Of a stretch of 64,000 nt of DNA, positions 54,820-64,000 are shown piece after piece. The notes under the pieces are model-generated. The model searched no databases and had not been told where the DNA came from. It was given only the letters and a program-made list of their open reading frames with translations. Each line of letters opens with the position of its first letter. Within the stretch, counting starts at the first letter, position 1. The translations under genes and the position numbers were made by a program. This DNA comes from Diphasiastrum complanatum (taxonomy: Eukaryota > Streptophyta > Lycopodiopsida > Lycopodiales > Lycopodiaceae), in NCBI GenBank assembly GCA_029204225.1, contig CM055097.1:41146028-41210027 (forward strand), in the 5' to 3' direction.

Positions 54820-57130
54820 AAGTGTACATAAAAATTGAGGAAACAACTGTAGACATAGAAATAGATGCCGCTACGTGGATAACATCAATTGAACTCGATG
54901 AAAATGAGTACATACAAGTGTTACGTACAACCATTCAAAAACCAACAAAAAAAAAAGACATTCAAAAGATATACACAAATCCTTTCAATCCTCAAATTAG
55001 CTACTTGTGGAATGCAAACATTGACATGCAATACAGCTAGATCCTTATGCGGGCAACAAGCAAGCTACTGCACATCAGACATGCCAAAAGTTGACAATAC
55101 TGCACATCAGACAAAAGCCTTAAAAGATGCTATGTCAAAATCAACTTTAAACAATAGTGATACACTAAATCATCTTAAAAGCATAGGAAATGTGTTCCCT
55201 AATGCACAACAAATGAGTGCACAATTAGAAAGAAAGGCTTCTTACCTTTACGTCGGGCAAGACACCAGTCTCAGGCTTAGCCATCATACGAGTATCATCA
55301 TAGATCTTGGCGAAGCGAATAGCATTCTCGAGGGTAAGAGGCTGGTTCCTCCTAACCTCTAGCTAGTAGTCTCTTGGCAATCCAAGCATATAATGCAACT
55401 TTACTAACAAGGGATCTATTCTGGTTGCAAAACAAGAATAGACTTCCTAAAAGTGCAATCGTTTCACTGAAGATGTGAGTGCAATGTGCATACAGTTGGG
55501 GGCATAAATATTGGGCCCTTCTCGGCGCGCATTTGGACCCCATTTTTATCTACGGGGGGGGAGGTAGCATTTTTATCTACAGTGTCTATATAGCAGGAAG
55601 TCCTAGGGGGTTTGGGGGGTGGTAGTCCCCCGAGAAATAGGGGGTTCAGAGGGCCCGAGAAACAGGGGGTCCAGGGGGCGGTAGAAAACACACTTTTTGG
55701 TGTTTATAGATTTATCACTTCCACTCAACAATATGACACGATCATTTTCATTCATCAACACAAGTCTGAAAGACGAGAATGAGCACTTGTCTTAAAAAAA
55801 AATGCCAACTTCAATTGTTGGAACCTTCATCTATTGACATCAAATGCAAATTGAAAATTGATCACTACATGTCAAGAAAAATTTGCTACCACAATTTTGT
55901 CTTGCTGAATATGTCACACATTACATTCAGCAAAACTTCACACACTGTATTAAATACCAAAGATTATCATTCAAAGTTAAGAACATTAAACAATGCACAA
56001 AGATTAATTTATGATGACATAATGCATAGAAAGAGAGTCAATCCAAATGAAAAGATCCATCTTTTTCTCACAGGAGGAGCTAGAACAGGAAAAACTTTCA
56101 GGCTATTTTTGATTGTACAAGGTTTACTAGGGCACTACCATAAACAAATAAATACAGATATCACATTGCCAAAGGCATTACTTATGACTTACACATGAAA
56201 GCAACTTACAATATCGACAAAACGACAATCCTTTTTGTACTATACCTGTCAATCAAAACAAAAACACTAACATCATTATCATTAGAAAAGTTGGACATTT
56301 ATCAACATTCTATTCACAATTACAACTAGTACTTTTTGATGAAATTTCACTCATTGGAAAGAGGATTTTGTAATCTGCAAATCAAAGACTACAAGCAATC
56401 AAATATGTTCCTTCTCAACACTTCAGAGGAATGGATGTAATTACATGCGGTAATTTGTATCAAGCAAGACCAGTTTTAGATGAATGGGTATTCAAAAAAC
56501 CCCAAATTTATTACAATAATTTGGATTTTCATACGTTGTTACGAATTGGTTGAAACAATGAGACAAAAAAGATCATAATTTATATCCATACTTAACAGAA
56601 TACGACAATGCGAACACATGACTTCTGCCATAGATTTCGTAAACAAACTGTATCATCGCAACCTCCATTCAATCACATTTCCACACCTATTTTATACCAA
56701 CTCGGACGAAGCAAAGCACAATGATGATGCCTTGCAACAATCAACTGAAACATAATACATCTTACAAGCAATTAACTCATTTCATATTTAATGTCAAAAG
56801 AACCTAAAAATTTCTAGCGAGTCCAAAAATACAGTTGGCTTATCCACAATTGTTAGAGTCAAACATGACATGTTGATTGAGTTAGGTGCTTCAAATCTAA
56901 ACATCAATGATGGGTTGGTCAACGGTGCCGAAGGATACTTCAAAACAAAAAAAAAGGGCTAAAACAAGATACGAAACACTCATATTTACAACCAACAAAT
57001 CGACAGAACGTGGACACCTATACGACGGCTTGCAAAAAAATACATCATCACTAGAAAACAATTTCCAATCCAACTGGCTGCAGCACGGACAATACATCAT
57101 CGTGCACAAAGACTGCATATTGGTCTGATC
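54820..57130 (+). pseudogene. Helitron RepHel fossil (PIF1-like helicase)
   Basis: 54950-55030 reads NPFNPQISYLWNANIDMQY, and 55120-55230 reads IGNVFPNAQQMSAQ; both match the region between Rep and helicase in Helitron proteins. The helicase begins near 55985: NNAQRLIYDDIMHRK, a Walker A-like LTGGARTGKTF (Arg where Gly is usual, about 56065), Walker B LFDEISLIGKRIL (about 56335), FRGMDVITCGNLYQARPVL (about 56425), and the C-terminal block PIQLAAARTIHHRAQRL (about 57070-57115). Many stops and frame changes. Intervening 55265-55690 includes a G-rich patch without coding signal. Helitrons transpose by rolling circle using such a protein (family knowledge); this copy is dead. Confidence 0.75.
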
Positions 57131-58230
57131 ATTCTTCAATATACTTCTATTACAAAATAAAAAGCCACCAAACAACATTCGTTGCTCATGAATGAAGAAG
57201 GTATATGTGAAGTCTATGTTGTAACCTTACCTATCTTTGACAAAATATATAGAATCAAATATAGAGTAATACTTATAAAACTAAATTTTAAATATACGTT
57301 AAAACTTCAACTCAGCTTCACATTTTCTAACATCTAACATCCTTTCATCTAATATAAAAATAATTTATTGCTTTGAGCAACCAACAAACATAATAACCTT
57401 CTCATGTCACAAAATCAATCACAAACTCAGTAATCTCACCTATAATCCATTGTGAATTTTGTTCTTCAATACAACATAATTATAGTTAATACCAAATTGC
57501 ATAACTCATAACTGAAACATAAATCCATTTCATAAACTAAAAATTACAAATCTTATCAATTTCTTCTAGCATTAAAATGTCTATTAAAAGCTTACAACAA
57601 ACTAATATCCAAATTTTGAAAGTACAAAACAAAGTTATCAAAATCGTTCACATATTTCAAAATCAATATATAAAGTCATTACACAAAATAATTTCTCACA
57701 CCAATATCTAAAATGCCTTATCCAAATCATAAAATTTTAGGATTCATGCTATTATCACATGGAAAGGCCTTTGTGGTATAATACCACATCGTTCTTGTTT
57801 TTGAGTTGACATCAAGAACAACAATAAGTGTCAACCGTATGTCTTTAGGTCTTGAACAATGATTACCTACAGCCCAAATGTTTAGATAGGATGAAGAAAT
57901 GAGCTCTCAAAATGCTTGATTTAGATACTCGTTTTGCTTTAGTTCTAGAACACGAGTCAAATCTCAACATTAAAAAACAACCCTTGGGTATGAGCAACCA
58001 TTTGTTTTCTCAGCAATTGGTTTAGGAGGGTCGCCAAATAGAGTGGAGATGACATTTGCAGCATGGATCATAAGCTCGGCCTCAAGGTCCTCAACATCAC
58101 GTTCTTTGTGGGTTTATAAGTGCTCAATGGCAACGAAACCATGGTGAAGGTAAAGATAGGAGAATCAGTGGGTCGTGATCTCCTACGAAAAAAGAAGGAT
58201 GTGATCTGGAACTGTGTGTCAAGGTGACTA
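57131..58230. other. AT-rich non-coding; possible Helitron 3' hairpin
   Basis: No gene. A perfect 8-bp-arm hairpin, TGTGGTATAATACCACA, lies at 57772-57788, about 640 bp beyond the helicase fossil; a similar context occurs at 37835-37870. No CTRR terminus follows at the expected distance. Confidence 0.4.
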
Positions 58231-61200
58231 GACTAAGCTGGCTGACATAGATGTAGCAGAAGTAACATCTCTCTGATCATGAGTGCCACACAACGTGGAT
58301 CCTCATATGCTATGATCGATCGTAGAGTGACGGGTGCATCTCGAAAAAGACAGTAATATCTCTCTTTGACATCATAGTATGCTGGACATCTGAATAAGAA
58401 GTGCTCCTCTGACTCTATCTTGGATAATGAGCACATCGGTAAATCCCCTCCTCCCGTGGGGTATTTTGAAAACGCCCAATCTCAATCATAAACTGATGTG
58501 ATGAGACTCTGATCTGACCCAGTGTGAACCTCAGACCATGCAATCCCAATGGCAGGTCCATGATAGAAATGCCCAGTGTGTCAAGTAAACGAGAGGCCTG
58601 AGAAAATTTTGATAACTGAAAGCCATGACTAAAGATGTTGAGATGAGGTAAGCGCTGCCTGTGTATACCTCTACTCATCCAATGGAAATAATCTGACTCT
58701 TTGAATATAGGTGATAAGTCGAAAATGGCATCAAGCTGAATGGGTGGAACTACAAACTCGATAGATTGATCTAATGTGAAACGGACGGCTTAGCCAGTAT
58801 CATATGTGATAGCATAAGGATAACGCGAGATACTGGCCCAATCCGATGAGGAGAGACCTATACACCATGCCTCTGCTGCGTATAGTTTGGTAGGAGTAAC
58901 AAGAGTATAATAAAAACAACACTTACTTGGGGCATCTCGAATAAATCTCCAAAAGCAAAACCTCTCTAGCTGTACAAGGGAAGTATGTCCCTTCCCAAGG
59001 CAGTCTCATAGCAACTAAATGACCATTAGAGAGAACACCTAAGTAAGTGTAGGATGATACAACCTTTAGTGGCTGTCCATCAAAGATAAGTTCTTGTCGC
59101 TACATGAATGCCCTGGATGTATTGAAGACCATAACCTTGGTCTTCGCAATATTAATCCTCAAACCCCAAAAAAGCATGAAGACTATCTAACTATCTTTGT
59201 AAGCCCTCTCTAGTCGTAGAGACTAGAGCCACATCATCTACATAAAGAAAGATGGCAATTAGAATGTCACCAAGCCTGCAACCTGTATCATCAATGACTC
59301 TCAAAGAATGTGGGGGCGAAGGAGCAACCATGCTTCACCCCAACGGTGCTCCACATCTGGTCTGAGATGCCGATATCACTCCAAAAGCAACTCAGACCAA
59401 GACGATATCAGTGGAGAAACCAAGGTCTCGTAATCTATGGATGAGAAGGGAACGTGGAATAGAATCGAAGGCCTTCCTGAAGTCCACGAAATAGCAGTAA
59501 ACCCTTTGTCTCCTGTGTCTCCTCCTCGATGATAGCTCAAAGAGTGAAGATGTGGTCTGTAGTGGAATAGTGAGCTCGGAAGTCTGCCTGACCCATAGCA
59601 TATAATCTCCTGATTTTTGGCTCAGAACTGATCGTTGACTGAAGAATAGTGCATACAGCTTTGCAATAATGTGCCCAATCATGATAGTGCGATAGTTAGC
59701 AAGATTCATGGCATCACCATTTTTGTGGATGAGATGAATAATGTTAGTACACCAGGAAGATGGGACCAGACACAACAGCACAGTTGAGTAGAGTGGCTAA
59801 GATGGGAGAGAGTGGGACAGCAACATGGATCAACAATTCTGATTCAAGGTCCTCAATATCTCTGGTACGATGGGTCTTCAGACTTCAGGAGTGAAAAATG
59901 TACATTCACATGGGCGTGAGGATATAGAGATGGGTGAATCAGTAGGTATAGTGTAGAGTGAGGTGGCATGTGATCCATATCTATAAGTCCTCAATAAGAG
60001 GAGGTGAAGCACGAGGAATGAACGCACACCAAAAGGCACCTATGGAAGAACTATGTAAGGCGTCAATTAGGCGTCTTCCTTCACGTTCTTCGAATACTTT
60101 TTTTGCGACGAAGTGTATGCTGAAGATTTCTACAAGCAATACAAGGAGTAAGTGGTTCATATAGATGTGTGCATGGGCCACAAAGAAGTGTAAGGAGCGA
60201 CACTCATCGTCAAAGGAGGTCGAATGGGACGAGAAGAGCTGGAAAGACATCGATATAGTTTTGTAGGGAAGGATAATGAAGCAGCATTATGAAGTGATTT
60301 GGTGAAAAAGTCAGCTTGTGTTTCCAATGGGCTATCATGGGAAAAGTGGCTCAGTAAGAAAATAAGGGCCTCGATATTTTTGGATAAATGTGTAAATGAA
60401 AGTATATCTAGGTGCACGGTCAATGAAGGAGTGAGAGGGAGGTGATGAGGGTAATATAGAAAACCCAGATGGAAAGACATGAAAGAGTGGTCAGAGAGAG
60501 TAGTGGGGAATCTGGAAGTGTGATATCTAGGTAGTCTACGACACTGTAACCGCCACCTGGGGATGGCATGTGTAGTTGCTCGAATCAGGCCAACAAGCTA
60601 GGCCATTATAAATGGTTAACTCATGGGCTTCACCAAACTGCAACAAGTACTCTCCATATACAGTGATAGGCCCATGTGAATCGGCTGAAATCCTAGTAAC
60701 TCCCATGTCATCACAATCAATGACTCGTATATGTAACTGATCAACAACATCATGAAAGTCAACTTGTTGTGTAGCAGTCCTGGCATTAAAGTCGCAAGTG
60801 AGAAGAACATGCCCTCGATCAACAAAGGAAGAGGAGTCTTGGAGGAAGTAGCAATCTCCAACAAAGAGATCCCTGCCCAAGCCAATATTGCGTCTTGAGA
60901 GGCATATAATGTGCATGTTCTACATGATAAACTCCATAACTGGATGTAATGTCTCCCGATATAAGCATGCAACTCCACCTGAACCTCTGTCACTCATGGC
61001 TCTCATCTTTGTTGATATATTGAGTCCCATGTATATCCTAAAAATGTAGGCAATACTCTGATTTGGCTCTCATGTGTCTCCATAAAAAATAGAATGTCTC
61101 TCTCTGTAATGAAATCAATAAGGTCTCCAACAGTAAAAGACAAGTGTATACCATTACAATTCCAAACCCCAATCTGTAAACGGTGTGGACGAGGCTCCGG

Positions 61201-61290
61201 GATGCACCTGTGCCCGAGGACCCCAATTTTCTATTGGCGAGAGCCGCTAGGAGTACCGTCAAAATAACGTATCTGGCCATCGCGATAAAT
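58231..61290 (-). pseudogene. LINE (non-LTR retrotransposon) with endonuclease and RT, decayed
   Basis: Right to left: an apurinic-type endonuclease domain (GVWNCNGIHLSF and FFMETHE at about 61170-61060; LLTCDFNARTA at about 60800; SDHSFMSFHLG at about 60500), a FDDECRSL motif (60225), RT (NYRTIMIGHIIAKLYA at about 59700; FVDFRKAFDSIPRSLL at about 59480; YVDDVALVS at about 59235), and a C-terminal zinc-knuckle-like region (RVSSHQFMIEIGRFQ at about 58510; SEEHFLFRCPAYY at about 58400). Domains are in order and nearly complete, but frames shift repeatedly. It inserts by target-primed reverse transcription (family knowledge). The 5' end lies next to a GA microsatellite. Confidence 0.87.
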
Positions 61291-61298
61291 TACGCTCC

Positions 61299-61299
<1 letters not shown>

Positions 61300-61350
<51 letters not shown>
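61300..61350. repeat. (GA)n microsatellite, 51 bp
   Basis: Uninterrupted GA repeat adjoining the 5' end of the LINE. Confidence 0.98.
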
Positions 61351-61352
<2 letters not shown>

Positions 61353-61945
61353 CAAAAACTCTTATTCCTCCATAGCATCCACCCTAAGCATGATGATGAA
61401 GAAACATAGTTAAAAAAGTTACAACAGCATCACACAATAAGAGGCTGGAGTAGGCATCAGCTTGTGATAGATTTTCAAGCAAAACCATCTCTATCACAAT
61501 TACCATCAAGCATGGCAAATATGCAAATGCAAACGTCTGCAAACAAATTTGTAGATTTGCAAGCGGGTGGGGAACGTTTTCAAATGTTGCCCAACACAAT
61601 CCAATTTTTTTGCCTAGAACTTCATATGGGGATTTATATGAACAACATAAGTCTTACAGGCTACATAATACATGGTACTGTGCACAAAACAACCTTACAA
61701 CTTACTCTTCCAATTAACTTCACAACTTCACAACCAGTAGCACTCAATCATTAGGGCTACAGGCTACACTATACCAATGTACAAGGCCCAAGACACTTGA
61801 GAATTTTAAGAACTACAAGTTTTTTATCGGTTTTTAAATAACAATTAGATTGAAAACTCTTTTTTCACATTGAGCCACCAGCAAACACATGTAGCAACTG
61901 AGTTTGCAAGTTTTCAAATGCATTTGCTGCTAATTATGATCCCTA
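61351..61945. other. No gene recognised
   Basis: AT-rich sequence. The 96-codon frame at 61464-61754 has no motif. Confidence 0.35.
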
Positions 61946-62090
61946 ATGAAAATAAAGTTGTCCTGTGAACCACTGGACAAATAAAAATAATCAGTTCCCA
62001 TTGGTGAGAGAGCTGTTTTGCAATTAACCAGATTATATCTGACTAACATATTGTAGATGTACCTCTGCTTGAGCCTTCACTACCTCCCTC
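61946..62090 (-). pseudogene. Small Copia RT/RNase H-junction fragment
   Basis: The minus strand reads QRYIYNMLVRYNLVNCKTALSPMGT, with the usual Copia block Q-K-Y-x-x-x-L-x-R-F-x-M-x-x-C-K-x-x-x-T-P-M. It is related to the same segment of element B near 5455-5520. Too short to place in a lineage. Confidence 0.65.
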
Positions 62091-62526
62091 CCATTTAGCA
62101 CACAAGAAAATTTCCAAGTGGCAAGTCATGCACACAAACTAAAGTTCAAAACAAACCGACATAAACCTCAAAATTCTGAAAGCTTCCTGCTAACACGCAC
62201 AATAAAAATATAGTACAGTACATTCAAAACCATGAAATCTACAAATGATTATCCACAACTCCCAGAAATTACAGAACCCAATGTACATCAAGCCATGGAA
62301 GAGTAAATGCTTTATGTAGAGTTTAATAGTTTGCAAGGAAACGCTGGGTTTTGGTTCGTGACAGCACCAAGCCCTGTTCAATCCTTTAAATAGGGTCTTC
62401 AACTATATCCAGTGATATTATAACAGTTTCAAACATACATGTTGAAACCTCACAGTAATAGCTGACTGCCTTTTGAAGGTGTCTTCTGCAGTTGTGCCAC
62501 AGAGCATTGAACCCACAGGTAGCTTT
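62091..62526 (-). other. Presumed 3' UTR of RUB gene
   Basis: AT-rich sequence downstream of the RUB stop codon; no frame of note. The transcript end was not determined. Confidence 0.45.
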
Positions 62527-64000
62527 CTACAAGCGACCACCACGAAGAGCTAGAACAAGATGTAGCACTGAACCTCCTTCAATGTTGTAATCCCGGGCAG
62601 TCTTCTCATCATTCATCTGCTTCCCCGCGAAAATGAGCCTGTAAGAAGATCAACAAGACTATTGAAACGATTTCTAACTCTAAACAAAGCTCATAAACTT
62701 GCAGGTTGGGTCAAAATGTGTTTGTATTTCACAGTTCTTAGCCCACAACAATGAGCTTGTTTATCAATGCACATCAGAGTTATACATCACTACATTGTAT
62801 GCACCAAATTCCTTCCATGTGTCAACTCAGATAGCAAACCACATTCTTGCATTTAAAAGGGATGTTGAGTGTAGAAAGTACATAGTTTCACCAAAATAAA
62901 GTCTGGCATACCTTCAGCTTGTATATTCACGTTAGAAATACAAACAGAGGAATACGTCCAGGTCCAGCAGTGAGATTGAAATTACAAATGGCAAAGCCCA
63001 GTACTAGATGTCAAAGTCCCTCTACCATGTGCCATGTGTAACATATCTCCAGTCTCTACTGACTTGAGCAAATCCCAACACACTACCCCACCCTCACAAG
63101 CTCATGTTTTCATGTCATTTAGGAGAGGCATTTGGTCTCTATCACTTTCAAGAATGTAACAGCTTAAAATCGCTATAGAAAGTATCTACTCCTGCATGTA
63201 ACTCCCTCCTGGTAGATACACACATGAAAGATCAATATTTGCATAGATGTAGGTGTGTGTAGAATACATACCTGTTAACTTCATATAAAGTATGACATTG
63301 GGTTCAAATAAACTCAAAGCAGGATAAAAAGATATGGATAATCTGACAGTCGATGTTAAAAAATTAAATAAAAACTTGGTAACAACAGGCCTCACTTAAT
63401 ATATAAAATACAACTAAGATCGATTTCTACGTACATATAAGAGTATGTGCATGCACAATAGGTATGAATCATGAGATTTCGTCCATAAAAACTCAAAAGC
63501 TAACATCAAAGATATGGATAATGTAACAGTAAATGTTAAAGAGCAACGAAAACAACAGCAGGGGATTAACCATCAAGTTGCTAACGACATACCTCACTTG
63601 AATTGTGAAGTACCCACAGACAATCTGCTAAAAAATACTCAGCATGTCCCAGCACCGACTTACAATCAACAAAGACAAGTCAAAAAAGAAATCAAATGCA
63701 ACCTTAAGGGTCTTTGCAAGTTTAATATATAGCATATTGGCATCAGACTCCAGAGACTTAATGCAATGATAGAAACAAGTCGACAAGACAACAATGAACA
63801 CTTGACTGTCTGAGACCTTTGAAGACTTGGAAGAGAAAACCAGTTTGTCCATGAACTTTTTGACCTTTAGGACTGATTTTCCCAAAATACAAGATCAATT
63901 TTCACATATTTCATAGCTCTACAATGAAGTACCTTTGCTGTACTGGAGGAATGCCCTCTTTCTCCTCTACGCGCTCTTTTATTCGTTCAATAGAATCTGT
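62527..64000 (-). CDS. RUB1: RUB/NEDD8 ubiquitin-like protein, last two exons (5' end off window)
   Basis: Exon 63933-64000 (open at the window edge) encodes [20 protein letters not shown] plus QQ and two bases of Arg. The intron 62639-63932 (1294 bp, GTACTT...TTACAG) splits that codon. The last exon, 62527-62638, encodes [19 protein letters not shown] followed by [17 protein letters not shown] and TAG. The pattern [14 protein letters not shown] and LALRGG (Ala where ubiquitin has Arg72) marks RUB/NEDD8 rather than ubiquitin. Two residues (RL) follow the Gly-Gly and must be removed before conjugation. RUB is attached to cullins by AXR1-ECR1 and RCE1 to activate SCF-type ligases (family knowledge). 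Plant RUBs are often encoded behind a ubiquitin unit; that part would be off the right edge. Confidence 0.95.

Overview
The window is plant nuclear DNA. Three host genes can be recognised: an actin-depolymerising factor (12179-13107, +) with the plant ADF intron directly after the ATG; an intronless gene for a Toc159-class chloroplast import receptor (31078-36042, -); and the end of a RUB/NEDD8 gene that runs off the right edge (62527-64000, -). Initiator-Met-tRNA primer sites, several Copia lineages, a Helitron, LINEs, a hAT-type MITE and long CT/GA microsatellites also fit a large, repeat-rich land-plant genome. Whether it is a fern, lycophyte, gymnosperm or angiosperm cannot be settled from the sequence.

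Layout. 1-10.1 kb is a nest of Copia elements: element A (-) has an open gag-pol frame to the window edge and sits in the 3' LTR of element B (-), which itself sits in a decayed Copia pol (C, +). 10.1-10.5 kb is a Ty3/gypsy RT fossil. 11.9-13.1 kb is the ADF gene. 13.1-19.9 kb has no recognisable gene but holds a foldback element (about 16.79-17.65 kb) built of GCATGCCGGC-type palindromes. 19.9-25.2 kb holds Copia fragments D (-) and E (+). 25.2-31 kb is mostly non-coding, with LTR pieces, a gypsy integrase fossil and a 415-bp hAT-type MITE with a perfect 8-bp target duplication. 31.1-36.1 kb is the Toc159 gene, with a short uORF overlapping its start.

38.0-39.7 kb is the 5' end of Copia F. 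39.79-49.80 kb is the most unusual object: two inverted repeats of 1.43 and 1.54 kb enclosing a broken gene for an unfamiliar, possibly RNase H-fold transposase, a histone H3-fold pseudogene in reverse orientation, and the 3' half of another Copia with its 3' LTR. 50-54.3 kb holds a 150-bp pure CT tract, Copia shards and a 174-bp-arm near-perfect palindrome. 54.8-57.1 kb is a Helitron RepHel fossil. 58.2-61.3 kb is a decayed LINE (-). 62.5-64 kb is the RUB gene.

The three host genes are unrelated housekeeping functions (actin turnover, plastid protein import, cullin neddylation) with no operon-like relation. Almost everything else is transposable-element sediment.
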